From a virus: a DNA stretch of 56,101 nucleotides. Position 1 is the stretch's first letter. Each line of letters opens with the position of its first letter. The translations under genes were made by a program, and so were the position numbers. The stretch spans positions 1 through 56,101 of IMG/VR virus record IMGVR_UViG_3300017605_000759. The stretch is one strand, 5' to 3'. Below the pieces are notes generated by a model. The model was not told the DNA's origin and made no database searches. It saw only the letters and a program-made list of their open reading frames with translations. Below are positions 13,969 to 22,140 of the stretch, piece after piece.

Positions 13969-14594
13969 CTCAACCAGAAGCCCGCGAGCTGTTCAGCAAG
14001 ATCGCCCTCGAGCTCAAGCTGCCGTCGTACTGGAAGCTGGCGTTCGACAAGTCCAAGCGCCGGTTCGGTGTGTGCAGACACTCTTCTCGCGAGATCGGTC
14101 TTAGCGCCGCGATCGTCGCGCTGAACGGCGAGAAGGAAGTCGGCGCGACCATCCGGCACGAGATCGCCCACGCGTTGGTCGGCCCAGGACATGGGCACGA
14201 CGAAGTCTGGCGCGCGATGGCGATCAAGTGCGGCGACGACGGTCGGCGGTGCTATGACAGCGACGTAGTCAAGGCTCCGCCCGCACCCTATGTCGCGACT
14301 TGCCCGAAGTGTAAGAAGGAATACGGAATGCACCGCAACACACACAACCGCCCGCGGTGGTGTAAGTGCGCCGTGTGGCACGAGGGCAAGCGGTTCAACC
14401 CGGACGTCGCCTTGCGGTTCGCGCCGAATCCTGAGATCGTCGTCGAGCCGAAGATTCCGGCAACCGACCCGCAGGTGCTGAAGGTCCTGGAACTGCGGAA
14501 GCAGGGCTGGGGCTACGTGAAGATCGACGCGCACTTCGGAGTGTTCGGCAAAAAGGGTTGGTGGTCCTGGAAGATCGTCAAGACTTTTGGTTAG
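13965..14594 (+). CDS. SprT-like zinc metalloprotease with C-terminal HTH-like module
   Basis: A 209-residue protein from ATG 13965 (ATGA overlap). A metallopeptidase core carries HEIAHALVGPGHGH (HExxH at about 65-69 plus a third His). A zinc ribbon follows (CPKCKKEYGM, later WCKCAVWH), as in SprT/Spartan-like proteins, which cleave DNA-protein crosslinks. The last 40 residues (VLKVLELRKQGWGYVKIDAH) carry the module seen at 9042 and 11257. Position in the replication region fits a role at stalled forks (inference). Confidence 0.8.
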   Translation: MTQPEARELFSKIALELKLPSYWKLAFDKSKRRFGVCRHSSREIGLSAAIVALNGEKEVGATIRHEIAHALVGPGHGHDEVWRAMAIKCGDDGRRCYDSDVVKAPPAPYVATCPKCKKEYGMHRNTHNRPRWCKCAVWHEGKRFNPDVALRFAPNPEIVVEPKIPATDPQVLKVLELRKQGWGYVKIDAHFGVFGKKGWWSWKIVKTFG

Positions 14595-14672
14595 CGGACC
14601 GGATGTTAGCGAAAAAAAAAGGAGGTTAGCGAAAAATAGTTCGTCACGAAGTCAAAAACGTGGTATCATAGG
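14589..14672 (+). promoter_or_regulatory. Triple GTTAGCG repeat and promoter
   Basis: GTTAGCG occurs at 14590, 14605 and 14625 as direct repeats, two followed by A tracts. Downstream GTCAAAAACGTGGTATCATAGG spans 14651-14672, with TATCAT (14664-14669) as a -10. It drives the gene at 14743. The repeats look like activator or repressor sites. Confidence 0.5.
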
Positions 14673-14742
14673 TTCAGTTCAAACGCGAACTCGTTGTTTA
14701 AGCGATTCGGCGCTACCCGAAGTGTTAGAGGAGAAGAAGAAG

Positions 14743-15084
14743 ATGGCTCAGAACGTCACGTTCACGAAGGTCCACACTGCAAACCGCGGTTACTCGACGT
14801 ATCGCGCGGATGGTTTCCCCGGCGTCATCCTGCTCGCCAAGCCCGCCTTCAACGGCGCGCACCCCGATTCGATCACGGTCGGCGAAGTGCCTGATCCGAC
14901 TGAAAAGGTCTCGAAGGCGAAGATGACTCCGGAAGAGCGCAAGGCCAAGCAGGCCGAAGAGCGCGCGCGTCTCGCGGGCCTCACGCCGAAGCAGCGCGCC
15001 GAAGAGAAGGCCGCGAAGCTCCGCGCGAAGCTCGCCGAGGCCGAGGCCAAGGCCGCGAAGGTCGACGAACAGCCGGCGCAGTAG
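14743..15084 (+). CDS. Hypothetical protein with Ala/Lys/Glu-rich coiled-coil tail
   Basis: A 113-residue protein from ATG 14743 (GAGGAG upstream). The N-terminal 50 residues are probably globular (TKVHTANRGYSTYRADGFPG). From about residue 65 it is a charged helix (PEERKAKQAEERARLAGLTP...; AKLAEAEAKAAK). It is monocistronic, between its own promoter and a terminator, so probably abundant. No recognised family. Confidence 0.65.
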   Translation: MAQNVTFTKVHTANRGYSTYRADGFPGVILLAKPAFNGAHPDSITVGEVPDPTEKVSKAKMTPEERKAKQAEERARLAGLTPKQRAEEKAAKLRAKLAEAEAKAAKVDEQPAQ

Positions 15085-15102
15085 TTCCGGCGGAACAAGA
15101 CG

Positions 15103-15153
15103 GCCGCGCGTCGACGGGGGTATGCTCCGCGGCGCGCGTCGTTTTCTTTTTTG
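15103..15153 (+). terminator. Intrinsic terminator after the 14743 gene
   Basis: A GC-rich stem (GACG, 2-nt bulge, CGCG pairing with CGCGCGTC) is followed by GTTTTCTTTTTT. The T tract is shared with the left arm of the long inverted repeat 15139-15292. Confidence 0.5.
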
Positions 15154-15292
15154 AGCGGCGCGAAACACCCGCTAGGCCCGAGGTGCTGTGCGGATGATCG
15201 CGGTGCAGAGCTGAAAGCTCCTCGACACTGCGACTTAATAAGTTTCGGGCAAAGAGCACTCGCCAGTTCGCGCCGCTCAAAAAAGAAAACGA
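15139..15292 (+). ncRNA. Candidate structured RNA with 26-bp perfect terminal stem
   Basis: 15139-15164 and 15267-15292 are perfect 26-bp inverted repeats (left arm begins TCGTTTTCTTTTTTGAGCGG). They enclose a 102-nt interior rich in small hairpins: GAGCT/AGCTC with a GAA loop, and ACTTA/TAAGT. The whole gene-free gap 15085-15435 (351 bp) has no convincing ORF. After the element comes another hairpin (CTGGGT, CGC loop, ACCCAG), a GGGGG/CCCCC pair and the recurrent leader of the kinase gene. It could be a stand-alone RNA, a leader switch or a mobile hairpin element. No known class is recognised. Confidence 0.45.
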
Positions 15293-15421
15293 AAAGCGCG
15301 AGACTGGGTCGCACCCAGCGCAGGTTGGAATAACGCCGAAGTCCTGGCGACATCAACAGCGGATGTCGTAGAAAAACAGGCCGTGGAAGGGGGGTCGCGT
15401 CAGTGTCCCCCGCCAACTTTT

Positions 15422-15438
15422 AAGGAGACGAACGAATG
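15422..15438 (+). promoter_or_regulatory. Recurrent translation leader (exact copy)
   Basis: AAGGAGACGAACGAATG, exact copy; the ATG is the start of the dNMP kinase-like gene. Confidence 0.6.
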
Positions 15439-15930
15439 ACACCGACTCTGCTCGAAGGCCCAGATGGCGGCGGCAAGACCGCGCTCGCCGAGTTTCTGGC
15501 CGCGCGATACGACCTCCACCGCATCAAGAACGGCGCACCGAAGCCGGACGAGAACCTCGTCCGAACCTACCTCGCCCAACTCAACGAGAACACCGTCATC
15601 GACCGCGCGTGGCCGAGCGAGATGATCTACGCGCCGCTGATGAAGCGGCGGCGGCTCGTCTCCCTCCACGACGACTCGGCCTTGTTCGGCGAGCTCAAGC
15701 GCGTCGGCGGCCGGATGGTGATCTGCCTCCCTCCGTTCGGGGACTGCGAGCGGGCGTGGAAGGGCCGCGAGGGCGAGTTGTTCCAGGACCGCAAGATCCT
15801 TGAGTCAGCGTGGGACGCCTACGCTGACCTTGCGGAGTCCTTCCGGTCTGAGCCTGAGTTCTGCTACCTGCACGACTGGACGCTCGACTCCAACAACGCG
15901 AAGCTCTGCCAATGGCTGGAGGCGAAGTGA
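15436..15930 (+). CDS. Deoxynucleoside monophosphate (thymidylate-type) kinase-like protein
   Basis: A 164-residue P-loop kinase. Walker A EGPDGGGKTALAEFLA lies at residues 7-22, and NTVIDRAWPSEMIYAPLM resembles the thymidylate kinase DR(x)-type substrate motif. A LID-like acidic/Arg region follows. It is shorter than cellular Tmk. With ThyX and dCMP deaminase next to it, it would complete dTTP supply from dCMP (inference). Confidence 0.75.
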   Translation: MTPTLLEGPDGGGKTALAEFLAARYDLHRIKNGAPKPDENLVRTYLAQLNENTVIDRAWPSEMIYAPLMKRRRLVSLHDDSALFGELKRVGGRMVICLPPFGDCERAWKGREGELFQDRKILESAWDAYADLAESFRSEPEFCYLHDWTLDSNNAKLCQWLEAK

Positions 15931-16103
15931 ATCTCCAAAACCGCGCTATTGAGCTGCTTCGAGCGCTGAAGAGTGCTCGCAACGAGATGCTATTCACGAA
16001 CAAATCCGACTTGTCAGGTTACCGCAAGGCGTCGCTGAACTGGGATGACGCAGAGCGTGAGCTCGTCAAAACGCTCCACTCGATTCCGCCGGAGATTCCA
16101 TGA
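15927..16103 (+). CDS. Small hypothetical protein
   Basis: A 58-residue helical protein from GTG 15927 (GTGA), ATGA-coupled to thyX. Amphipathic helices only. No recognised family. Confidence 0.6.
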   Translation: MNLQNRAIELLRALKSARNEMLFTNKSDLSGYRKASLNWDDAERELVKTLHSIPPEIP

Positions 16104-16900
16104 AAATCTACGACCGCCCGAAAGTGATCCTCGTCACGCGTCCCTCGATCAACCTGGAAGGCGTCACCGAACTGCTCGCCGAGTACAGCCTCACTGGCAT
16201 CGACGAGGGTTGGCAGCAGGACCTGTCTGACGCCGAGGGCGACAGCGTGCCCGAGCTGATGGGCCGCCTCTGCTACGGAAGCTTCGGCCCACGTCAAGGT
16301 CGGATCGGCGCGACGGCCTACCTCGAGAACATCCTCAAGGGCGGACACGGCTCGGTCCTCGAGCATGCGTGCTGGGGATTCGTCGTCTGCCGAGCGTCAC
16401 GCGGGTTCACGCACCAGATGGTGCGACACCGAGCCGGCTTCGCCTTCTCGCAGGAGAGCCAGCACTTCATCCGCTACTCGACGGAGGGCGAGAAGAACGC
16501 GCCCGAAGCCGCGGCGTGCGCGACCGGGATTCCTGAGCAGCTACGTCCGCAGTTCTTCGCCGGCTGTCAGGACGCCGTAGAGCGGTACGCTCGCCTCTGG
16601 CAAGACATCCGCGCGCAGTTTCCCGAAGACGCCAAGGTCAAGAAGGTCGTCAGCGGGACCGCTCGCGGGCTGTTGCCGAACGCGCTCGAGAGTCGACTCG
16701 GCTTCACGGCGAACGCCCGGGCGCTCCGCCACTTCTGCGAGCTCCGGGGCACGCCCGACAACATCCTCGAGATCCGGCTCGTAGCGTGCGACGTCGCCGA
16801 AATCATGATCGCCGAAGCGCCGGCGATCTTCCAGGACTTCAACGTTCACGACGGTGATGACGGCTATCCAGTCGTTGTGTCAGTGCATAGAAAGGTGTAA
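16100..16900 (+). CDS. thyX: Flavin-dependent thymidylate synthase
   Basis: Methylates dUMP to dTMP using methylene-tetrahydrofolate and FAD. It has 266 residues; the ThyX signature RHRAGFAFSQESQHFIRYS starts at about residue 109. NALESRLGFTANARALRHF supplies the second conserved Arg/His block. It is coupled by ATGA to the upstream ORF and lies in a dTMP-supply cluster with the dNMP kinase-like protein and dCMP deaminase. Confidence 0.92.
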   Translation: MKIYDRPKVILVTRPSINLEGVTELLAEYSLTGIDEGWQQDLSDAEGDSVPELMGRLCYGSFGPRQGRIGATAYLENILKGGHGSVLEHACWGFVVCRASRGFTHQMVRHRAGFAFSQESQHFIRYSTEGEKNAPEAAACATGIPEQLRPQFFAGCQDAVERYARLWQDIRAQFPEDAKVKKVVSGTARGLLPNALESRLGFTANARALRHFCELRGTPDNILEIRLVACDVAEIMIAEAPAIFQDFNVHDGDDGYPVVVSVHRKV

Positions 16901-17098
16901 TTGAAACTTGAACTCGTTCACAGTCGGGACGGAAAATGCAAATCCTGTTGGCCTGGTTACCCGAGGCCATGTAAGCAGGAAGGCTGCTCCGGTCGCGTAC
17001 ACGCCGAGTTCGGTGAGGAGTTATACAACCACGAGAGTGGCGAAGAGAGCTATTGGATCAAGACAGTTTGTGACACATGCGGGAAATCAGATGATTGA
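16901..17098 (+). CDS. Zinc-ribbon hypothetical protein
   Basis: A 65-residue protein starting at TTG directly after the thyX stop. CKSCWPGYPRPC plus C-x4-C, and CDTCGKS at the C-terminus, suggest one or two zinc sites. The function is unknown. Confidence 0.6.
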   Translation: MKLELVHSRDGKCKSCWPGYPRPCKQEGCSGRVHAEFGEELYNHESGEESYWIKTVCDTCGKSDD

Positions 17099-17153
17099 TA
17101 AATTCACCGCAACCGAAGCAGACCTAGAGATTGTCAAACGTAGGGAGTCGTCG

Positions 17154-17612
17154 ATGATTTTCGGTTTCACCGGCACCGAGCACGGTATGGCGCCGCGACA
17201 AAAGAAGACTGTGCGTCAGTTGCTTTACAACTGCACGGTCCTCCACCTGGGTGACTGCGTCGGCGCCGATCGTGAGGCGTTCGTCATCGCCGCTGATACC
17301 GGGATCTTTCGCATCGGCCACCCGCCGAGCAATGGCCGGAAGCGCGCCTACCTCAGGTACGAGGAGGAGCGGCCAGCGAAGCCGTACCTGGACCGCAACC
17401 TCGACATTGCCCAGGAGGGCGTTGACGGACTGATCGCGGCACCAGACAGTTGGGTCGAGGTCGTGCGAGACGGGACCTGGACCACGGTGCGTCGCGCTCG
17501 CTCGCTTGGCCGCAAGATCTGGATCGTGAGACCTGACGGCAGCGTCGTGGTGGAGAATGACGGCAGCGTCGTGGTGGAGGATGGAAATGAGCCATCGCAC
17601 GGACTCTTCTGA
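17154..17612 (+). CDS. SLOG/DUF-type nucleotide-binding protein
   Basis: ATG 17154 has GGGAG at ideal spacing; the frame also allows ATG 17091. The 152-residue form begins MIFGFTGTEHGMAPRQKKTV, with LHLGDCVGADREAF near residues 34-47. These are the Rossmann-type Gly and GADR features of SLOG-superfamily phage proteins, which bind or process nucleotides. The C-terminus has a short tandem repeat GSVVVENDGSVVVEDG. Placement among nucleotide genes supports a dNTP-related role. Confidence 0.65.
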   Translation: MIFGFTGTEHGMAPRQKKTVRQLLYNCTVLHLGDCVGADREAFVIAADTGIFRIGHPPSNGRKRAYLRYEEERPAKPYLDRNLDIAQEGVDGLIAAPDSWVEVVRDGTWTTVRRARSLGRKIWIVRPDGSVVVENDGSVVVEDGNEPSHGLF

Positions 17613-18207
17613 GCGCCCGTCGCTCGCCGACACGTTCCTAGCGGTCGCGCGCGTGTTTGCCGAGCGGTCTACCTGTCCGGGGGGAGCGAGGCACGGCTGC
17701 GTCATCACGGTCGACGACCGCGTGATCGCGACTGGTTACGGCTCGCCGCCGATCGGCGCGCCGGCCTGCCCGACCTGCTACCTGCGGGACGAGTTCGCTC
17801 GCACCGGCAAGAAGGACTGGTCGGTCTGCCCGTCGATCCACGCCGAGGCGAACGCCGTCGCGTGCGCGGCCAGGAACGGCGTCTCGACCAAAGGTGCGAC
17901 GGCGTGGGTCACGCGTGAGCCGTGCGAGAGGTGCTACGCGCTCCTCCGAGCAGCTGGAATTATCAAAGTTTACTGGTCGCAGGGCGCTAACATGGATGGA
18001 AAGAGAATAGATACCCCTTCCAAAGAATTCCAGGTTCCTGTTAGTGGACCGAGTGGAGTGCCATCGCCAACCCAGGATCTCAGCTTCCACGCCTACACGC
18101 GCGTGCCCGGCCGGCAGTGCGGCCACTGCAGCGGAGACCTCGCGAAGTCGAGGGTTCCCGGCTACTTGTACTGCACACGCTGCGGCGTGGGGAGCATCCC
18201 CGAGTGA
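17587..18207 (+). CDS. dCMP deaminase with C-terminal zinc ribbon
   Basis: Converts dCMP to dUMP, the ThyX substrate. It has 206 residues from ATG 17587 (GGAGG upstream). Catalytic zinc motifs are HAEANAV at about 82-88 and PCERC at about 111-115. CPTCYLRDEF resembles the usual family insert. A C-terminal extension adds CGHCSGDL and YCTRCGVG, a zinc ribbon not present in standard dCMP deaminases. Its stop overlaps the polymerase start. Confidence 0.85.
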   Translation: MSHRTDSSERPSLADTFLAVARVFAERSTCPGGARHGCVITVDDRVIATGYGSPPIGAPACPTCYLRDEFARTGKKDWSVCPSIHAEANAVACAARNGVSTKGATAWVTREPCERCYALLRAAGIIKVYWSQGANMDGKRIDTPSKEFQVPVSGPSGVPSPTQDLSFHAYTRVPGRQCGHCSGDLAKSRVPGYLYCTRCGVGSIPE

Positions 18208-20273
18208 ACCTCGACGACGTCCGCATGCAGATGGCAATGGCACGCGAGAAGAAGATCTCCGTGCCGCCCATCGCTGCGTTCCACACGCACGAGCCCGACG
18301 CGTTCGTCGAGCCGCCGGACCCGTCTCAATTGCCGCGTGAGATCGAGCTCGACTTCGAGACGAACGGCGTGCGGTGGTGGAAGGGCGACCGTCCAGGTGG
18401 CGTCGGCATTGGCTGGGAAAACGGCAAGTTCACCCGATACGTCGCATGGGGACACCACGGCGGCGGCAACACGATCTCCAAAGAGAACGCGATCGAGTGG
18501 TTGAAGAAGGTCGCCAAGAGTCGCCGCATTACCAACCTGTCAACAGGATTCGAAGTTCAAATGGCTCGCGCTATTGATGTGTCCTTCGAGGACCTCGGCG
18601 CAGAGGTCAGTGACGTCGCCCACTGGGCTGGGATCGCCGACGATCAGCGTGGCTCAATGGGTGGCTCGCAGTTCAGCCTCGCCGCGCTGTGTCGAGACTT
18701 CCTGCCGGAGAACGAGCGCAAAGTCACGAGCGTCCACGGCATCGAGCTCGACCCGTCCAGGATGATGGACTATCCGGCGTCGATCGTCGCCGTTCGCGCT
18801 GAGGCCGACGTTCGGCAGGTCGGCATGTTGAAGCCGATCCTCTGGAAGCGGCTCGACGATCTGGACCTCCAACGCGTGAGAGCACTCGAGGACGCGGTCA
18901 TGTACGCCTCGTGCGAGATGGAGTGGAACGGCCTGCCGATCGATGTCGAGAAGCTCGAGCGCTGGCTGGTCGAGATCGACGAAGACCTGGAAGTCTCTCA
19001 GCGCGAAGTCGCGGCGCTGACTGGCGACAGTTTCCAAGAGGGTCTGTTCGAGGGGATGGCTGGCGGGTTCTTGAACCCCGACTCGAATAAAGATATGGCG
19101 GCACTGTTCAAGAAGCTCGGTCTGCCGATCGTCTACACCGAGAAGGGGTCGCCGAGTTTTACGACTGAGGTTCTCGATAACATCGACCACCCAATTATCA
19201 AGAAGCTCGCGCGTCAGGGTAAGATGCGCGACCTGAAGTCAAAATACCTCGAGCCCTGGTCCAAGTCAGTCCGCGAAAACGACGGCATCCTCCGCTTCCG
19301 CCTGCACCAGTGCCGAGGTGACGAAGCCGGCACAGTTCGCGGCAGGTTCTCGGCGACGGCCGAGGGCGGCGGCATGAGTCCCCACCAGGTGATGAAGCCC
19401 TCGAAACAGAAGAAGAACATGGGGCCGAGACACATCATTCGGGAGTTGATAATCCCTGGCAAAGATGACGGGCTGCTGGTATCTGCCGACGCGATGCAGA
19501 TCGAGTATCGGATCTTCGCGACCTACACTCGATCGGCGAAGTTGAAGGCGGCTTACGCGAAGAACCCGATGCTTCAGTTTCACGAAGAGACTCGCGCGTT
19601 GATTGAGTACTATAAACCTGACATCGACTACGACGGCGCCAAGACCTGCAACTTCCTCTCGATCTACGGCGGCGGTTTGGCGAAGCTCGCGCTGCAGTTG
19701 AAGAACATCACCAAGGCGCAGTTCAGTGAGCTCTACCGACAGTATCCGATGGATCCGTCGCGGGACCTGTGGGGTCCGCCGAAAGATCACCCATTGTTAG
19801 CAAGCACGTTAGCGGTCAAAACGGCGTATGATAAGGCTTTGCCGGAAGTCAAGCCGCTTGCTAAACTGGCCACCGAGAAAGCGAAGAGCCGCGGATACGT
19901 CCTGGACTTCCTCGGTCGGCGGGCGACGTTTCCAGGCGGTGAGGGCGCGCATTCTGCGTTGAACGCGGTGATCCAGCCGTCTGCGGCTGAGATCATGAAG
20001 ACGAAGATGGTTGAGGTGCACGCGAGACGGCGGGAACTCGGACTCGTACCGAGGTTGACGCTGCACGACGAGTGGCTGGGAGGGTGCAAGAGCGTTGAGT
20101 CTGCGAACGGGCTCCGCGAGATCCTCAACCGCCAGTCATTCGAGATCTTCAAGGACATCCCGATCTTGTGGGACGTCAAAGCGGGCAAGAACTGGGCGAG
20201 CTGCACGTCAGAACTCGAGGCGCAGTTCGAGGACACGGTCGCAGATGCGACGAGGGGCGGGAGGGACAGATGA
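18204..20273 (+). CDS. Family-A DNA polymerase with 3'-5' exonuclease
   Basis: Replicative polymerase of 689 residues from GTG 18204 (GTGA overlap; GGGGAG upstream). The exonuclease domain starts with LDFETNG (DxE) near residue 48. Palm motif A is SADAMQIEYRIFA near 428, a variant of DYSQIELR. Motif B is AKTCNFLSIYGGG near 478 and motif C is LTLHDEW near 620. It lacks the 5' nuclease of cellular Pol I. It probably copies DNA opened by the primase-helicase of the opposite operon. Confidence 0.92.
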   Translation: MNLDDVRMQMAMAREKKISVPPIAAFHTHEPDAFVEPPDPSQLPREIELDFETNGVRWWKGDRPGGVGIGWENGKFTRYVAWGHHGGGNTISKENAIEWLKKVAKSRRITNLSTGFEVQMARAIDVSFEDLGAEVSDVAHWAGIADDQRGSMGGSQFSLAALCRDFLPENERKVTSVHGIELDPSRMMDYPASIVAVRAEADVRQVGMLKPILWKRLDDLDLQRVRALEDAVMYASCEMEWNGLPIDVEKLERWLVEIDEDLEVSQREVAALTGDSFQEGLFEGMAGGFLNPDSNKDMAALFKKLGLPIVYTEKGSPSFTTEVLDNIDHPIIKKLARQGKMRDLKSKYLEPWSKSVRENDGILRFRLHQCRGDEAGTVRGRFSATAEGGGMSPHQVMKPSKQKKNMGPRHIIRELIIPGKDDGLLVSADAMQIEYRIFATYTRSAKLKAAYAKNPMLQFHEETRALIEYYKPDIDYDGAKTCNFLSIYGGGLAKLALQLKNITKAQFSELYRQYPMDPSRDLWGPPKDHPLLASTLAVKTAYDKALPEVKPLAKLATEKAKSRGYVLDFLGRRATFPGGEGAHSALNAVIQPSAAEIMKTKMVEVHARRRELGLVPRLTLHDEWLGGCKSVESANGLREILNRQSFEIFKDIPILWDVKAGKNWASCTSELEAQFEDTVADATRGGRDR

Positions 20274-20473
20274 TAACGTTCGAAGAAGTCGAGACGCTGC
20301 GACGCGCGGTCCGCCCACTAGACTGCGGCACGCACTACTGCCGCTACTGCGACGCCAAGAGCGTCACCGGATGGAAGCACGTCGACTCGTGCCCCTACCA
20401 GCAGAGCGTGCGAGACGTCCGCGAGGCGAAGGAGATCATCAACCGACTCGAGCGAGAAAGCGCGGAGGTATGA
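20270..20473 (+). CDS. Small Cys/His-containing hypothetical protein
   Basis: A 67-residue protein (ATGA overlap). CGTHYCRYCDAKS-x-W and later H-x3-SCPYQ form a compact zinc-finger-like motif, followed by a helix. The function is unknown. Confidence 0.6.
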   Translation: MITFEEVETLRRAVRPLDCGTHYCRYCDAKSVTGWKHVDSCPYQQSVRDVREAKEIINRLERESAEV

Positions 20474-20730
20474 AAAACATCGAAGTCGAGACTGAACCGA
20501 ATTGGGAGATCTTCATCCCGAAGAAGGCGCTCTGGAAGGACAACACGCTGCACCTTGAGAAGGTCAGTGTCGTCTTTCCGGTGCAGCCATGTGAGATCAT
20601 GGAGTTGGAACTCTATCACGGCAACGACGAGGTTTTAGGCGTCAAGCTCTACGTCAAGAAGTTTCACCTCACGTGGAGAGATGTCTGGTACAGTTGTTGG
20701 CGGATCTTCAAGACAAAATGGACCAAATGA
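20470..20730 (+). CDS. Hypothetical protein
   Basis: An 86-residue beta-rich protein with an aromatic, basic C-terminus (WRDVWYSCWRIFKTKWTK). It is ATGA-coupled on both sides. No recognised family. Confidence 0.65.
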   Translation: MKNIEVETEPNWEIFIPKKALWKDNTLHLEKVSVVFPVQPCEIMELELYHGNDEVLGVKLYVKKFHLTWRDVWYSCWRIFKTKWTK

Positions 20731-21122
20731 AAAAGATTGAGGGTGAACTGAAGCGGCAGTTCACCGAGGAGTTGCGACGACTCGCCCCAGGCTTCCTCGT
20801 GCTCCAGTACTCGACCGCTGGCGCGCCTGATCGCTCGATCGTCGGCATTGGGCGGCAGACGAACTGGGAGTTCAAGCACGCGACGCCGTCGTTCGATAGC
20901 CCCGGTAACCAGGAGCTCGAGTGCACGCGGATCGCTGCAGCTGGCCACTGTCGATACGTACTCTGGCACCAAGTCGGCGACGCGAAGAAGACGTTGATCG
21001 TTCACCCGAAGGACGTGCTTCGGCGCGACCACGGCGACTGGAATATTCCGTCAATGGCGATGTGTGTCGGGCACGACATGAGGTGGCTGGTGGAGTACGT
21101 CATGAAGGAGCATGGATTATGA
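20727..21122 (+). CDS. VRR-NUC-like nuclease
   Basis: A 131-residue protein from ATG 20727 (ATGA overlap). The PD-(D/E)XK core reads STAGAPDRSIVG, WEFKHA and NQELECTRIAAAG, the pattern of VRR-NUC domains often found next to phage polymerases and helicases. It probably cleaves branched DNA or replication intermediates. Confidence 0.75.
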   Translation: MKKIEGELKRQFTEELRRLAPGFLVLQYSTAGAPDRSIVGIGRQTNWEFKHATPSFDSPGNQELECTRIAAAGHCRYVLWHQVGDAKKTLIVHPKDVLRRDHGDWNIPSMAMCVGHDMRWLVEYVMKEHGL

Positions 21123-21760
21123 GCAAACGAATGAATTTCGATGCAGTGGGCGATTTTCATCACAAGTTCGACTTGACGAGCGTCACGCACGAGGGCGCGA
21201 GGCCGCGTCCCATCGGCACCGAGCTTCGAGACTTCCGGCTGAAGTTCATCCTCGAGGAACTCCAGGAACTGTGCGAGGGGTACGGCCTCGAACTCGAGTT
21301 CGCTCTCAAAGAGAAGGAAATTCCTGGCGTCGAAGCTGGAGGCTGTCCACGGTGCAGTTACAACGGTCAGAACTATTATGATCCGCGGAATCATGCATGC
21401 ATGAACTACGGCAATCAAGATCTCGTTAAGATCGCCGACGCGCTCGTCGACCTCAACTACGTCACCCTCGGGGCGGCGCACGTCCACGGCTTGCCGTGGC
21501 AGGCGCTCTTCGACGAGGTCCAGCGCGCGAATATCACGAAGGAGCGATGCGGGATCGACCACCGGTACATCGGCAACGGTGTCGAAGCCTGCCAACATCA
21601 GAATCCAGACGGACTGTGCGGAGCAGATCGCAAGGCACACTCGCTCCGCGGCTCGGCGTATGACGTCATCAAGCCGGAAGGTTGGCAAGCGCCAGACATT
21701 ATCGGTGTATTGATGGCTGCTGGCTGGCCGGGTCCGCCATTGCCATTAAAGGAGGAATAA
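21119..21760 (+). CDS. MazG-like nucleotide pyrophosphohydrolase with Cys insertion
   Basis: A 213-residue protein from ATG 21119. The helical core carries LKFILEELQELCEG, KIADALVDLNYVTLGAAHVH and LFDEVQRANITK, as in phage MazG/PRA-PH-like proteins that hydrolyse (d)NTPs or ppGpp-like molecules. A loop of about 35 residues with CPRCSYNG and HACMNYG is inserted between the first two helices, possibly a zinc site. The C-terminal extension is unusual. Confidence 0.75.
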   Translation: MSKRMNFDAVGDFHHKFDLTSVTHEGARPRPIGTELRDFRLKFILEELQELCEGYGLELEFALKEKEIPGVEAGGCPRCSYNGQNYYDPRNHACMNYGNQDLVKIADALVDLNYVTLGAAHVHGLPWQALFDEVQRANITKERCGIDHRYIGNGVEACQHQNPDGLCGADRKAHSLRGSAYDVIKPEGWQAPDIIGVLMAAGWPGPPLPLKEE

Positions 21761-21973
21761 ATGAAGGGAACGATCAAGCGAGTGTTCCTGCCACGCGGCT
21801 TCGCGTTCGTGACCGGCGAAGACGGCGAGGATTACTTCTTCCAAGCCGATCAGCTGCGAGACGCGCAGTGGGACGGCCGGACGATCAGAGAGAACGTCCG
21901 CCTGGAATTCGTGCCGCAAGACGGTGGACCTGGAGGTAATGGGCTTCGCGCGACCGAGGTGCGGCTGTGCTAG
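21761..21973 (+). CDS. Cold-shock-domain-like protein
   Basis: A 70-residue OB-fold protein with AAAGGAGGAATAA upstream. GTIKRVFLPRGFAFVTGEDG and DYFFQADQLRD correspond to RNP1- and RNP2-like strands of CspA. It probably binds single-stranded RNA or DNA. Confidence 0.75.
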   Translation: MKGTIKRVFLPRGFAFVTGEDGEDYFFQADQLRDAQWDGRTIRENVRLEFVPQDGGPGGNGLRATEVRLC

Positions 21974-22140
21974 CACTAATCACGGTCGCCACAGTAATAG
22001 TAGTAACTATCTTTGTCGTCGACAGACTCCTCGAGCGATGGATCGCTCATGAGGAGAGGAAGAACTCGCGCGTCAGCACTACACTTTCCGCGGGACCGGA
22101 GAACGTAGGAGCGCGATTCACAAAGGAGACGAACGAATGA
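21967..22140 (+). CDS. Small membrane protein whose 3' end is the next gene's leader
   Basis: From GTG 21967 it encodes 57 residues. An N-terminal transmembrane helix (ALITVATVIVVTIFVVD) is followed by a basic amphipathic stretch. The final codons (KETNE) are formed by the exact leader AAGGAGACGAACGAATG (22123-22139) of the next gene, so coding and leader constraints coincide. The function is unknown. Confidence 0.6.
   Translation: MLALITVATVIVVTIFVVDRLLERWIAHEERKNSRVSTTLSAGPENVGARFTKETNE

Noticed and set aside
15139-15292. Hammerhead ribozyme
   Set aside because: A CGAAAC segment is present but the CUGANGA half of the core is not found on either strand.
16100-18207. Thymidine hypermodification pathway
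   Set aside because: ThyX, dCMP deaminase and the kinase only supply dTTP. No hydroxymethylase signature, base glycosyltransferase near them, or other DNA-modification gene was recognised.
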